From JANNPJ01 sp035474375 (GTDB taxonomy: Bacteria > Actinomycetota > Actinomycetes > Actinomycetales > Kineosporiaceae): a DNA stretch of 64,000 nucleotides. Location of the stretch: assembly GCA_035474375.1 (NCBI GenBank), contig DATINJ010000036.1:1-64000 (forward strand), given 5' to 3'. The notes beneath the pieces are model-generated. The model did no database searches and was not told the origin of the DNA. It worked only from the letters and a program-made list of their open reading frames with translations. The position numbers were made by a program, and so were the translations under genes. The stretch's first letter is position 1, and every line of letters begins with the position of its first letter. Positions 34,206 through 43,515 of the stretch are shown here, piece by piece.

Positions 34206-35651
34206 TCAGCTCGTCGGGAAGTTGTCCGGGGTACTGATCCGGCTGCGCACCAGGGCGCCGGACTGGTTGAGTGGCCCGGTCCCGGCATAGCCGGCGTAGC
34301 TGGTGGCCGAGCAGGTACCCGGCTTGAAGGCCGCGCTGCTCTCGTCGGCGTCCGAATACGTCCAGTCCGCGTAGCTGATTTTCAGCCGGTCCAACAGGTC
34401 GAGCCACGCGGTGCTGCTGGCCACGTCGACCGCTCCAGCACCGGTCGCGCTCACCGTCCCGAACTCCGTGACGAACAACGGGAGCTTCGTCGCGGCCGCG
34501 GCGACGGTCGTGCGGTAGTTGTCCTTGTGAGATGCCGCGTAGAAGTGGAACGTGTACATGATGTTCGTGGCGTTGACCGGGTTGTTTACCACCTCGGTCT
34601 CGTTGGACCCTTCGGAGACCCCCAGCGAGGACCAGGCTCGGGTACCGACGATGATCACCGCGTCCGGGTCAGCCGACCGGATCACCGGGATCACCTGCTC
34701 GGCGTAACTCTTGATCGAAGCCCAGCTCACGCCGTTGGGCTCGTTCGCGATCTCGTAGATGACATTGTTCTTGGCGGCGTTTCGAGCGGCGACGGCGGCG
34801 AAGAAGGTCTTTGCGCGGGCCAGGTTGTAGTTCGGATCACCCGGCGTCAGTGTGTGAAAGTCGATCAGCGCGTACATCCCCCGGGCTTCGGCCTTGTCGA
34901 CCAGGCCGTTCACCTGGTTGGTGAACCCGGCGGGGTTGGTCTCGTAGCCGTCTTCCTGCACGTACATCGCGATCCGCAGCAGGTCGGCCTTCCAGTCCTG
35001 GGCCAGCACGTCCAGCGCGGCATCGTTGTAGCACTTGGCGAACCACTGCAGGCCGTGAGTACTCATGCCGCGCAACTGGATCGCCTTGTTGTACTGGTTG
35101 CACAGGTTCACCCCGCAGACGTGCACCTGGCCGTTGATCTGCACCGGTGATCCGGGGGTCGAGGACGACGAAGTGGGCGTCGGGGTGGGCGTCGCCGTAG
35201 CCGGCGGTGTGGTGGTCGAGCCGGTGCAGGTGACCCCGTTGAGAGTGAAGGACGTCGGGACCGGATTGCTGTCGGTCAAGGTGCCGTTGAACCCGATCCC
35301 GGTCGAGGCACCGGTACCAAGTGATCCGTTGTAGCTGAGGTTCTCAGCCGTGACGGCGGTACCGCTCTGTTTGAACGTCGCCGACCAGCCCTGGCCGATC
35401 TTCTGCCCCGCGCTGGGAAAGGCGAAGCCGAGGGTCCAGCCGCTGACCGCGTCGCCAAGGTTCTTGATCGTGATGTTGCTGCTGAATCCGCCCGTCCAAC
35501 TGCTGGTCGTGTAGGTGACCGTGCAACCGGCGGCGGCGGTTGCACTGCTCGCACTGCCGATCGCAACGATGGCCGAGCCACCGAGAGTGACGGCGGCAAT
35601 CGCACCGACTGCGGCGAGATCGCGACAACGCTGACGCGTAAGCAGTTTCAT
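34206..35651 (-). CDS. Secreted CBM2-GH5 endo-beta-1,4-glucanase (cellulase)
   Basis: 481 aa; AAAGG precedes the ATG. Signal peptide about 1-40. Residues 42-140 are a family 2 cellulose-binding module (GCTVTYTTSSWTGGFSSNITI to LNGVTCTGS), with Cys at both ends and surface Trp residues. A Thr/Pro/Ser linker of about 25 residues leads to the GH5 barrel (170-460): LLRIAMYVQEDGYE, VIYEIANEPNGVSW (acid/base Glu near 302), IMYTFHFYAASHK and LFVTEFGTVSATG (nucleophile Glu near 395). It cuts internal cellulose bonds outside the cell. The palindrome TGAAAGGCTTTCA at 35822-35834 lies about 170 bp upstream. Confidence 0.95.
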   Translation of the reverse strand: MKLLTRQRCRDLAAVGAIAAVTLGGSAIVAIGSASSATAAAGCTVTYTTSSWTGGFSSNITIKNLGDAVSGWTLGFAFPSAGQKIGQGWSATFKQSGTAVTAENLSYNGSLGTGASTGIGFNGTLTDSNPVPTSFTLNGVTCTGSTTTPPATATPTPTPTSSSSTPGSPVQINGQVHVCGVNLCNQYNKAIQLRGMSTHGLQWFAKCYNDAALDVLAQDWKADLLRIAMYVQEDGYETNPAGFTNQVNGLVDKAEARGMYALIDFHTLTPGDPNYNLARAKTFFAAVAARNAAKNNVIYEIANEPNGVSWASIKSYAEQVIPVIRSADPDAVIIVGTRAWSSLGVSEGSNETEVVNNPVNATNIMYTFHFYAASHKDNYRTTVAAAATKLPLFVTEFGTVSATGAGAVDVASSTAWLDLLDRLKISYADWTYSDADESSAAFKPGTCSATSYAGYAGTGPLNQSGALVRSRISTPDNFPTS

Positions 35652-35770
35652 GACGGCCTTTCAGCTCAATCAGGCACGCTGGATCCCTCAGCAGCGTGCC
35701 TGGTCGAGCCCTCGGACCACCAGTCATGACCCACTGGGCGCGCCGGTTTCGGAGCTTCTGAACTCGCCAA

Positions 35771-35811
35771 AAGCGGGCGTGGCCTGGACCGGAGCCCGAC
35801 CACGCCCGCTT
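35771..35811 (-). terminator. Terminator of the FG-GAP gene at 35841
   Basis: AAGCGGGCGTGG (35771-35782) pairs perfectly with CCACGCCCGCTT (35800-35811) around a 17-nt loop, 30 bp past the stop of the minus-strand FG-GAP gene. Confidence 0.75.
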
Positions 35812-35821
35812 AGGCGACTAC

Positions 35822-35834
35822 TGAAAGGCTTTCA
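35822..35834. promoter_or_regulatory. cre-like LacI operator upstream of GH5 cellulase
   Basis: TGAAAGGCTTTCA, a 13-bp perfect palindrome apart from its centre base, of the TGAAASCGCTTTCA class bound by LacI/CcpA-type regulators. A second half site (GGTTTCAG) follows at once. Confidence 0.55.
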
Positions 35835-35840
35835 CTGGTT

Positions 35841-37385
35841 TCAGTTCGACGTGGTGGGCAGCACCATTCCGTAGTCGTTGGTGAGCAGGTAGCCCTTGGA
35901 GAACTGGAGCGTGGCGGTGAGGACCCCGTTCGCCCGGATCCCGCCGTGCGCCGGTTGCACCATCCCGGCGTCGGTGACCGCTCCGATGTCTTCCGATGGG
36001 ACGCCCACCAGCAGCCGGTCGGAATAATCTTCCTCCGCATCGAGCGCTCCTCGGGTGATGCCGAGCACCGTCCCGACCTCGTCGCCAGCCTCGGCTGCAC
36101 CGGCCAGACCGGAGCCCTGGCGGAGCGCGGCTGCCGTGCAACCCATGTCCGTCTCGAGCGGGATCAAGGAGATCGTACCGGCGTTCTCCTTGGCCCCGAC
36201 GTCCTCACCGGCAGCTCCCACCGCGACGTCGACCGCCTCCTGACAGATCAGGGCAACCCCGAGTACGACCGCGGAACCGAACCGGTCACCGGCCTCCATC
36301 GTGCCGGGAATCCCGGGGGTGTCCTGGGTGATCGCCTTCCCGACGCTGAACTTCCCGGTCGACGCCAACGCGAAGGTCTGGATCATGCCGGTGTCGGCAT
36401 GTGAACCGGAGTCCTCATCCGGGACACCGACCACCGCCCGGTTTCCACGGGAGCCGAGCACGCTGCCGAAGCGGTCGTCCGTCTCCGCGCTGCCGGGCAC
36501 CCCGGCACTGTTCTGCGACCAGCTCTGCGAGGCGATCGGTGCGCCGGCAGCGTTCACCCGCAGGAACCAGGCCGCTCCGGCGTCCCGCAGCGAGCCGACC
36601 TTCTCCTCCGGAGCGCCGACCAGCACCCCGCCCGCATCGGTTGCGGCCAGCACGGACCCGAAACCGTCGCCGTCCTCGGCCGATCCCGGAACACCGGACG
36701 AATCCTGGCTCCGCACCTCGCGCAGGGTCGCTGTGACTCCGCCGCCCGACTTCGGGGCGATCGTGTATCGGAACACCTCACCGGCCAGCTCATGACCGTT
36801 CACGGTCGCTCGTGGGGCGCCGACGTAAAGGTCATGCACGTTCTGGCTGAGGGCGGCGTCGTAGCGCGGTACCAAAGCCAGCGCGACGCCGAAGTGGTCC
36901 AGGTTGGACGAGTCGTGCGGCAGCACGATCGACGTGCTGGTATCGATCCCACCGGGCTTGCCAAAGACCAGGTGCACCTGGCCCTCGTTGTTGCCCGCGC
37001 CGTCCGAGGCGGCCGACTGCCCCTCTGCGGGAGCGCTGATCACCATGTCCGCGCAGCCGTCTCGATCGAGGTCTGCGATGGCGATCTCGGCACCGAAGGA
37101 GTCCCCCTCGCCGGTACCCGCACCGAGGTCACCCGATCGCAGCAGCACGGAGGGAGAACCGGTGAAACGCACGTCCACCGCTCCGGAACCGTCCTGGTAA
37201 AACGGCATTCCGACGGCCACATCGGCCGAATCGTCGCCGTCGATGTCCGCGTAAGGGCTCCGGTTTTCCGGGTCACATGCCGTCGCTGCCGACGCCGGGC
37301 CGACGAAGCCGACAATCACACCGCCCAGCGCTAAAACTGCGCTGAGTCCACCTATCGCTACTCGGCCGATCACTCTTGTCCGCAT
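35841..37385 (-). CDS. Secreted FG-GAP (integrin-alpha-like) propeller protein
   Basis: 514 aa with signal peptide MRTRVIGRVAIGGLSAVLAL ending near residue 34. Seven or so FG-GAP blades follow. Examples are DIDGDDSADVAVGMPF near 48, DLDRDGCADMVISAP near 105, DLYVGAPRATV near 180 and repeated G-x-(V/E)-PGxxExxDxFGSxL units, where GVPGSAEDGDGFG, GVPGSAETDDRFG and GIPGTMEAGDRFG mark successive blades. The VGVPxEDxGxxxDAGMVQ pattern recurs. Proteins like this are common in actinomycetes and usually lack an assigned function; calcium-bound extracellular binding or adhesion is plausible. It lies among cellulose- and xylan-degrading genes. No ribosome site is obvious before 37385. Confidence 0.88.
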   Translation of the reverse strand: MRTRVIGRVAIGGLSAVLALGGVIVGFVGPASAATACDPENRSPYADIDGDDSADVAVGMPFYQDGSGAVDVRFTGSPSVLLRSGDLGAGTGEGDSFGAEIAIADLDRDGCADMVISAPAEGQSAASDGAGNNEGQVHLVFGKPGGIDTSTSIVLPHDSSNLDHFGVALALVPRYDAALSQNVHDLYVGAPRATVNGHELAGEVFRYTIAPKSGGGVTATLREVRSQDSSGVPGSAEDGDGFGSVLAATDAGGVLVGAPEEKVGSLRDAGAAWFLRVNAAGAPIASQSWSQNSAGVPGSAETDDRFGSVLGSRGNRAVVGVPDEDSGSHADTGMIQTFALASTGKFSVGKAITQDTPGIPGTMEAGDRFGSAVVLGVALICQEAVDVAVGAAGEDVGAKENAGTISLIPLETDMGCTAAALRQGSGLAGAAEAGDEVGTVLGITRGALDAEEDYSDRLLVGVPSEDIGAVTDAGMVQPAHGGIRANGVLTATLQFSKGYLLTNDYGMVLPTTSN

Positions 37386-37433
37386 CGGAACACAATGGCA
37401 TCACCGCCCGCGCCGGGTAGGCATTTCGGGAGA

Positions 37434-37506
37434 CGCGATGACCACTTTGTCGACATTTGCCGCGCGGGTGCCTGCCCGAGCTCGGTCAAACAAAGTGGCC
37501 ATCGCG
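37434..37506 (-). terminator. Large inverted repeat between expansin and FG-GAP genes
   Basis: 17-bp arms at 37434-37450 (CGCGATGACCACTTTGT) and 37490-37506 (ACAAAGTGGCCATCGCG) with one difference that becomes G-U in RNA. A 39-nt interior contains a smaller CGGG/CCCG hairpin. It is 20 bp past the expansin stop, so termination is the simplest reading; a DNA-binding role is possible because it also lies 48 bp before the FG-GAP start. Confidence 0.65.
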
Positions 37507-37526
37507 AATCTGGTACCGGCCTGACC

Positions 37527-38858
37527 TCAGGTCGCCGCGCAGGACAGCGACGCGGTGGCCGAGGGGCCGGTGGCGGTGAATCCGAAGGTGGTGGTTCGGC
37601 CGGCGGCGACTGCTCCGTTGTAGTCGACGCTCTTCACTGTGACGGCGCTACCGGTGGTGCTGGCGGTGCCGTTCCAGACGCTGGACAGACTCTGCCCGGA
37701 GGCCAAGGTCCAGCCGACGGTCCAGGACCGGATCGCAGCCGCCCCGGCGGTCACCGTCACCTCGCCCTGGAAGCCTCCAGTCCACGAGCTGACGGTCTTC
37801 AGGGCTGCCGTGCAGGTCGGACTACCGGACGGCGTGGACGACGGGGTGACGGACGGCGTGACCGAGGGGGTGACAGACGGCGTGACCGAGGGCGTGGCCG
37901 TGGCTGTCGGGTCACCTCCGGACCCAGCGCTGGTGGTGTAGGTGGTGGTGGTGCGCGGCGCCGAGCACTGGGTGCCGCAGGAAGCCGGCAAGCTGAACGA
38001 GTAGACCCGACCGCCGTTGATCAGCGCATCGGTGACGTCGCGGACCCGGATCTGGTAATTCGTCCCGCCGTCGACCAGTGGCTTGATGATGAACGCCTGC
38101 CCCATGTCGCTGTCCATCGTGGCGCTGCTCCAGGTTCCGCCGGAGAAGTATTCCACCCCGTGAATCCCGTTCGCCAGACGCGAGATGGAGATGGCCGACC
38201 ACCACTTCTGGGCCCCTTGCAGGAATCCGATCTGGATATCCCCGCTGTAGTTGGGGGCCGGGATGAATTGCCAACTGACATGCCGGTTTCCCCAGTGGTC
38301 AGGGAGCAGGTCGCCAACCGCGGTGCCGTTCAATTTGAAGGTGTTGATCGAATCCTTGGCCAGGTCGAGGTGATACGGGTCGTCCCGGCACCAGGCGTTG
38401 GCGTCGCCACAGCTGTCGGCCACCAGCATGTCGAGGGTGGCCCCGTTGTATTTGTCGGCGACCCAGGACCCGTTGCGGCAGAATGGTTGACCGGCTGCGC
38501 CGTCATTGATGCCGGTGCAATAGTCGCTGATGTTCACCCGTACCCAACGACCGCAGTTGTGGCCGTTGTTCCAGAGCCCGGCCTTGCTGAGGTCGTTGCC
38601 GGTCAGCGGTCGTGGGTAGAACGCGTAATCGCCCGGCGTGTTGTAAACGTTGAGGGCAACCCAATTCTGCGTCTCGAGCGCATCTTGCGGCATCCCGCAG
38701 CCACCGTACGGGCTACCCAGGTTGGTGAACCAGGTGGCACTTCCGGTAACCGGAGTAGAACCGTCCGTGGCCGCCAACGCGGTTATCGAAAATAGTCCGA
38801 AAATCATTGCTATACAGGCAAGAAGACCTACCGATACCCGATTTCTCAATGCACTCAC
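37527..38858 (-). CDS. Secreted bacterial expansin with C-terminal CBM2
   Basis: 443 aa, GTG start. Signal peptide about 1-30. A double-psi beta-barrel follows (GSATWFTNLGSPYGGCGMPQ, CGRWVRVNISDYC, LDMLVADSCGD), with the conserved Asp of expansin domain 1 in MLVADSCGD. The CBM63-like domain 2 runs about 165-290 (WQFIPAPNYSGDIQIGFLQG, WWSAISISRLANGIHGVEYF). A TPSV-repeat linker then joins a CBM2 at about 347-443 (CTAALKTVSSWTGGFQGEVTV). Expansins loosen cellulose-xylan contacts without hydrolysis. It starts 36 bp after the GH10-CBM2 stop, so both are probably one transcript: loosening and cutting made together. Confidence 0.9.
   Translation of the reverse strand: MSALRNRVSVGLLACIAMIFGLFSITALAATDGSTPVTGSATWFTNLGSPYGGCGMPQDALETQNWVALNVYNTPGDYAFYPRPLTGNDLSKAGLWNNGHNCGRWVRVNISDYCTGINDGAAGQPFCRNGSWVADKYNGATLDMLVADSCGDANAWCRDDPYHLDLAKDSINTFKLNGTAVGDLLPDHWGNRHVSWQFIPAPNYSGDIQIGFLQGAQKWWSAISISRLANGIHGVEYFSGGTWSSATMDSDMGQAFIIKPLVDGGTNYQIRVRDVTDALINGGRVYSFSLPASCGTQCSAPRTTTTYTTSAGSGGDPTATATPSVTPSVTPSVTPSVTPSSTPSGSPTCTAALKTVSSWTGGFQGEVTVTAGAAAIRSWTVGWTLASGQSLSSVWNGTASTTGSAVTVKSVDYNGAVAAGRTTTFGFTATGPSATASLSCAAT
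37831..37903 (-). repeat. 12-bp tandem repeat coding for the TPSV linker
   Basis: Successive 12-bp units starting GTGAC (plus strand) encode the Thr-Pro-Ser-Val linker between expansin and CBM2. The copy number is likely to vary between strains. Confidence 0.75.
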
Positions 38859-38894
38859 TCGCTTTCCATCTCAACCCGACGACCGGACCGGCGA

Positions 38895-40316
38895 CTAGCT
38901 GGCCGTGCAGCTTGCGACACCCACGCCGGTCGCCGAGCCCGAGCCCTGGAAACCGAATTCCACGGATCCACTGGCCGGAACCGAACTGTTCCAGGACAGC
39001 GAGCTGACCGAGGTACCGCTCAGCGTCCCGTTCCACAGGTTCGTGATCGACGTTCCGCTCGGCAGAGTCAGCCCGACCGTCCATTTCGAGATGGCCGCAG
39101 ACCCCGCCGTGACCTTGACCGTGCCGGTGAAACCACCGGTCCAGGAACTCGACACGGTGAAGGCTCCCGAGCACGACTTCGTCCCGGCAGGCGGCGCGGT
39201 GGTCGGCGGCACGGTGGCCGACGGTGTTGTCGGGGCGGTCGTGGTGGGCGGCGTGGTGGTGGGCGGAGTGGTACCACCGGCGTTTAGCGCATCCAGAACC
39301 GAGGTGTAGGCGGCCTTCTTGTTGCCGTTGCCGTCGAACAGCAATGGTGTCCCCGAGGCCCGCCAGGAGTCGCTGTCCCGAATCCCCCAGACGGTGATGC
39401 CGGTGCAGCGGGCGACCACCAGGCACGCCTTCACCACCTTGGCGTAGTTGTCGGCCTGCGCGCTTCCGGAGCCTTCGATGTCGAGTTCGGTGATCTGGAC
39501 GTCGACCCCCAGCGCGGCGAACTGCTGCATGTTGGCCTGGTAGTTGCTGGGCACCGGGCTGCCACTGTTGAAGTGACTCTGCAGCCCCACGCAGTCGATC
39601 GGTACCCCGCGCGCCTTGAAGTCCTTCACCAGGTTGTACACGGCCAGGGTCTTGGCCGCGGTGGCGTCGTCGATGTTGTAGTCGTTGATGCAGAGCTTGG
39701 CGGCCGGGTCGGCCGCCCGGGCCGTCCGAAACGCCTGCTCGATGTAGCTGTCACCGATCTGGTTCTGCCAGACATCGCTTCGCCGGGTTCCGCTGCCATC
39801 GTTGAATGCCTCATTGACGACGTCCCAGGCGTAGATCTTGCCCTTGTAGTGCCCCATCACGCCGTTGATGTGGTTGTTCATCGCGGCCAGGGTGTTGGCC
39901 GATCCGGAGAGACTGTTCATCCAGCCCGGCAACTGGGAGTGCCAGACCAGCGTGTGCCCGCGGATTCGCTTGCCGGCCGCGGCATTGACGATTCTGTCGG
40001 CATTGGTGAAGGTGAACGAGTTCTGGCTGGGCTCGGTCGCATCGATCTTCATCTCGTTCTCCGCGGTGACCATGTTGAACTCGCGGCCGAGGATGCCGGT
40101 ATAGGTGGAGTCGCTCAGCTTGCCGGCGCTCACCGCGGTGCCGAAGTATCGACCGGACAGCGCAGCGGAATCGCCCAGCGTGGTCGCCGCATTGGCGGCT
40201 GACAACGCAACCGGGGCGAGGAGCCCAATCACCCCGAGGGCGCCGAGGACAAGTTTGGTGCCGCCGTTCATCCCGGCACCACGACGGCCATCTGGGCGTT
40301 CCAGAACAGCACTCAT
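38895..40316 (-). CDS. Secreted GH10 endo-1,4-beta-xylanase with C-terminal CBM2
   Basis: 473 aa; AAAGG lies 7 nt before the ATG. A signal segment ends near residue 44 (ALSAANA). The GH10 barrel covers about 48-355: FNMVTAENEMKIDATEP, GHTLVWHSQLPGWM, WDVVNEAFNDGSG (acid/base Glu near 168) and VQITELDIEGSG (nucleophile Glu near 276). A Thr/Pro linker (about 356-385) leads to CBM2 at 386-473 (CSGAFTVSSSWTGGFTGTVKV). It degrades xylan while bound to cellulose. Compared with the xylanase at 3599-4738 it has the added binding module. Two operator-like palindromes lie in the 170-bp upstream gap, and expansin follows in the same direction. Confidence 0.96.
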   Translation of the reverse strand: MSAVLERPDGRRGAGMNGGTKLVLGALGVIGLLAPVALSAANAATTLGDSAALSGRYFGTAVSAGKLSDSTYTGILGREFNMVTAENEMKIDATEPSQNSFTFTNADRIVNAAAGKRIRGHTLVWHSQLPGWMNSLSGSANTLAAMNNHINGVMGHYKGKIYAWDVVNEAFNDGSGTRRSDVWQNQIGDSYIEQAFRTARAADPAAKLCINDYNIDDATAAKTLAVYNLVKDFKARGVPIDCVGLQSHFNSGSPVPSNYQANMQQFAALGVDVQITELDIEGSGSAQADNYAKVVKACLVVARCTGITVWGIRDSDSWRASGTPLLFDGNGNKKAAYTSVLDALNAGGTTPPTTTPPTTTAPTTPSATVPPTTAPPAGTKSCSGAFTVSSSWTGGFTGTVKVTAGSAAISKWTVGLTLPSGTSITNLWNGTLSGTSVSSLSWNSSVPASGSVEFGFQGSGSATGVGVASCTAS

Positions 40317-40364
40317 GACTGGCCTTTCGTCCTCGGCTCCACATTGAGCCAGCGCATCATGAGA

Positions 40365-40485
40365 GTTTCAGAAAGCCCTACCACTGACAACCATCGAAAG
40401 CTATCGGCGCCCACCGCGAAGAACAGTCCCAGGCCAGCACCCGGTTTCGAAACTTTTGCCGATCCGGGAGGCTGAAACGCTTTCA
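40365..40485 (-). promoter_or_regulatory. Cluster of three LacI-type palindromes upstream of GH10-CBM2
   Basis: GTTTCAGAAAGC (40365-40376), GTTTCGAAAC (40444-40453, perfect) and TGAAACGCTTTCA (40473-40485) fill the 170 bp between the GH3 stop and the xylanase ATG. They are built from the same half sites as those before the first xylanase. Confidence 0.6.
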
Positions 40486-43400
40486 CTACTTCAGGGCGAA
40501 GGTGGCCAGTCGCACCGAACCGTTGAAGACCAGATAGATGTCATGGTTTCCGGACACCTGCGAGAGGGCCGCGTCGACGTTCGTGTAGACATACGGGTCG
40601 CCGGTGGCCGGGATCTGGGCGGTGCCGACCAGCGTCCCGGTCGGCTTGTCAAGCCGAATCTGGGCCGTGGTCGCCGGGCCGGCATTGGCCACCCGGGCAG
40701 TGAAAGTTTTCGGTCGCGACCGCAGATCGGCGTCCTGGTAGGCGACCCAGCTACCCGCCACCGAGCCGACCGAGGTGCCGGTGGCCTTGCTCTCATCCAC
40801 CAACGTTGCGCCCTCGTAGTCGTCGAAGTTCTCGGCCCGGGTGGTCCGGGTCAGGTCCCGTTCCGGAATCACCTCGCCCTTCACCTGAACTGCCCGGGTG
40901 GCTCGAATGTCGGCGGAGGACGCCCCGACCATGACGTCGTACGTACCGGACTCGACCACCCACTTGTCCCGGGTGACATCCCAGAACGCTAGATCGCTTG
41001 CCCTGACCGCAAATTCGATCGTCGTGCGCTGTCCGGCCGCCAAGTGCACCCGCTGGAAGGCCTTCAGTTGCTTGATCGGCTGCTTGACCCGGGACTTCTG
41101 CTTGTGGGTGTACAGCTGGACGACCTCGGCGCCGGCCCGCGATCCGGTATTGGTGACGTCGACGCTCACCTTCAGCGTGCCGTCCGCAGCAATCCTGGAG
41201 CTGGCCATCCGCAGGTTGGCGTACCGGAAGTTGGTGTAGCTCAACCCATGTCCCATCGGGTAGAGCGGCGTCCCGCGGAAGTACTGGTACGTGCGATCAC
41301 TCTTGACGATGTCGTAGTCGAGGATGCTCGGCAGATCGTCGACAGAGCGGTACCAGGTCTGCGTCAGGCGCCCGGAGGGGTTGTGGTCGCCGAAGAGCAC
41401 GTCGGCGATGGCATGCCCGGTCTCCTGCCCGGCGTGCGTCGTCCACAGAATGGCCGGCACGTTCTTCTGTTCCCAGTTCAGCGTCGTCGGATAACTGTTC
41501 TCGACCACGACGACGGTGTTCGGGTTCGCCTTTCGGACCGCTCGGACCAGCGCTTCCTGCCCCTCGGCCAGGTCCATGGTGGTCCGGTCGTGGTCCTCCC
41601 GGCCGTTGATGAACGGCATGCTTCCGACCACTACGACCGCCGCATCGGCACCCTTGGCCGCCTGCACCGCGCTGTCGACGCCACTGACGATCGACTCCTT
41701 GGCGAACTGGGTGGCCTCGGCTGCGGTTGCCGCGCCCAGGTTCAGGGTTCCGTCCGGCTGCCGGACGAGGTACGACTTGTTGAACGCGGGCGCCCAGCTC
41801 TCGTTCGCCTCATACCCGGTGTAGTGGATCACGACATTGCCGTTCGGCTGCTCCTCCAGCTTGAACATCTGCTGGACGAACCAGCCGTTGGGCTGGGCCT
41901 GATCGTTGACGAACCCGCTCCAGTTGTAGCCGATGTACTTGCCGTTCGCCACGCTGCGCAGGGTGACAACGCCTTGGCCCCAGTCGAAGACGTCGAACTG
42001 GGCGGTGTCGTCCGCGGTCGCGGCGGTCTCGCCGATCGCCGCACCGGCCGCACCCGAGCCACCGGCGAGGTACTTGCCGGTGGCCACGTCGCGCAGGGCA
42101 ATCCGGTCCGCGCCCTCGCTGGTGGTGACGGTCGCGCCGCTGCCCAGCCGTTCCTTGACGCCGTCCAGCGGGGTGACAGCGGACGGCAGGCTGCCGCTGT
42201 ACCAGTCGGTGTAGAGGGTGTCGGACAGCGGACCGACCACCGCTACCCGCTTCGTCCGGGCGGCGTTCAGCGGCAGCGTCTTGCCCGAGTTCTTCAGCAG
42301 GACCGCGGCCTCGTCGGCGGTCTGCCGAGCCAGCCTTCCGTGCGCCGGAGCATTGATCACATCTGGGGTGATCTTTCCGTACGGGCCGCCGTCCGGGTCG
42401 AACTCCCCCAGCCGGAACCGGACGCTGAGCGCATGCCCGACCGCCGTGTCGATGTCCTTCTCGGTGATCAGGCCCTGCTCAAGAGCGGATGTGACGGCCG
42501 CGACAATCGCCGTCGGGTCGGTGTTGTCCTGGGTGAAGCTGTCCAGGCCCGCCTTCAGCTGTGCCGCGTAGGCCTCGGCCGTGGTGGCGAAGTACCCCTG
42601 AGGACCGGTCAGGTTGCCCGGGGCGCCGGCGTCGCTGACATTCAGCAAAGGCGCCGCACTCCACGAGCGAATCGTGTTCAGGTCCGGGCTGACCGTGTTG
42701 GGGCGCCCGTTGACCAGGTTGTACGCCGGCATCACGCCGGTCGCCGCACCAGCCTGGAGGGCCGGCTTGAACGCCTGCTCGTCGTACTCGTGCAGCACCC
42801 GTGGCGGGACCACCGCGTTCGACGCCACCCGGTTGACCTCGTTGTTGTAGGCCAGGAAGTGCTTGAGTGTGGGCGCCGCCTTGAGATGGGCCGGATCGTC
42901 GCCCTGGATCCCCTGGCCGTAAGCGGTGGAGAGCTTTCCGGTCAGATATGGATCCTCGCTGTACCCCTCCTCGTTACGACCCCACCGCGGATCACGCAGC
43001 AGGTTGACCACCGGGGCCCACAGGTTCAGCCCCCAGAGGGTGGGGTTCAGGGCGTTGTACCCGCGAGCTTCGTCACCGACCACTGACCCGACTCGCTTGA
43101 TCAGGTTCGGGTCCCAGGTGCTGGCCAGCCCGAGCGCCTGGGGAAACACGGTGCCCTTGGCCGTCACCACGTTGCCGTTGTTGTCGTAGTCGGTGGACCA
43201 GCCGACACCATGCAGAGCCTCGGTGCCGGTCTTGAAGACCTTGAGACCTAGCCTCGGGACAGCCGGCTGGTACTGGTGCAGCATCGAGATCTTTTCCGCC
43301 AGGGTCAGCCGGCCGACCAGATCGTCGATCCTCGCCTGCAACGGCAAGGAAGGGTCCTGGAAGGGGTAGGTACTGGCGGCGGATCGAGCCGAAAGCGTCG

Positions 43401-43515
43401 TTCCGGAGCCGAGTGCGACGGCGGACTGCGGTGCCAGACCCAAGGTCAGTAGCCCAGCGACGCCCACCATGGCCCACCGGCTGGGCCGAAATCGCTTGAC
43501 CGGACCTGGATTCAC
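40486..43515 (-). CDS. Secreted GH3 glycosidase with fascin-like insert, Fn3-like domain and C-terminal CBM6
   Basis: 1009 aa from the GTG at 43515, with GGAGG 5 nt upstream. The signal peptide ends near SAVALG. The GH3 catalytic barrel (about 50-400) has GTVFPQALGLASTWDPN and the nucleophile Asp in LLNVSDAGAPG near 295. The second GH3 domain is split by a beta-trefoil fascin-like insert at about 450-600 (IALRDVATGKYLAGG, LRSVANGKYIGYNW). It resumes with VVVVGSMPFINGREDHDRTT. An Fn3-like domain (VSVDVTNTGSRAGAEVVQLY) and a CBM6-like end (IRLDKPTGTLVGTAQIPATG, HDIYLVFNG) follow. Activity is beta-glucosidase or beta-xylosidase; the position beside xylanase favours the latter. Confidence 0.93.
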   Translation of the reverse strand: MNPGPVKRFRPSRWAMVGVAGLLTLGLAPQSAVALGSGTTLSARSAASTYPFQDPSLPLQARIDDLVGRLTLAEKISMLHQYQPAVPRLGLKVFKTGTEALHGVGWSTDYDNNGNVVTAKGTVFPQALGLASTWDPNLIKRVGSVVGDEARGYNALNPTLWGLNLWAPVVNLLRDPRWGRNEEGYSEDPYLTGKLSTAYGQGIQGDDPAHLKAAPTLKHFLAYNNEVNRVASNAVVPPRVLHEYDEQAFKPALQAGAATGVMPAYNLVNGRPNTVSPDLNTIRSWSAAPLLNVSDAGAPGNLTGPQGYFATTAEAYAAQLKAGLDSFTQDNTDPTAIVAAVTSALEQGLITEKDIDTAVGHALSVRFRLGEFDPDGGPYGKITPDVINAPAHGRLARQTADEAAVLLKNSGKTLPLNAARTKRVAVVGPLSDTLYTDWYSGSLPSAVTPLDGVKERLGSGATVTTSEGADRIALRDVATGKYLAGGSGAAGAAIGETAATADDTAQFDVFDWGQGVVTLRSVANGKYIGYNWSGFVNDQAQPNGWFVQQMFKLEEQPNGNVVIHYTGYEANESWAPAFNKSYLVRQPDGTLNLGAATAAEATQFAKESIVSGVDSAVQAAKGADAAVVVVGSMPFINGREDHDRTTMDLAEGQEALVRAVRKANPNTVVVVENSYPTTLNWEQKNVPAILWTTHAGQETGHAIADVLFGDHNPSGRLTQTWYRSVDDLPSILDYDIVKSDRTYQYFRGTPLYPMGHGLSYTNFRYANLRMASSRIAADGTLKVSVDVTNTGSRAGAEVVQLYTHKQKSRVKQPIKQLKAFQRVHLAAGQRTTIEFAVRASDLAFWDVTRDKWVVESGTYDVMVGASSADIRATRAVQVKGEVIPERDLTRTTRAENFDDYEGATLVDESKATGTSVGSVAGSWVAYQDADLRSRPKTFTARVANAGPATTAQIRLDKPTGTLVGTAQIPATGDPYVYTNVDAALSQVSGNHDIYLVFNGSVRLATFALK

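Noticed and set aside
41044..43086. 680-codon plus-strand frame inside the GH3 gene
   Set aside because: It is antisense to a gene with recognisable GH3, fascin and CBM6 motifs and has no domain of its own.
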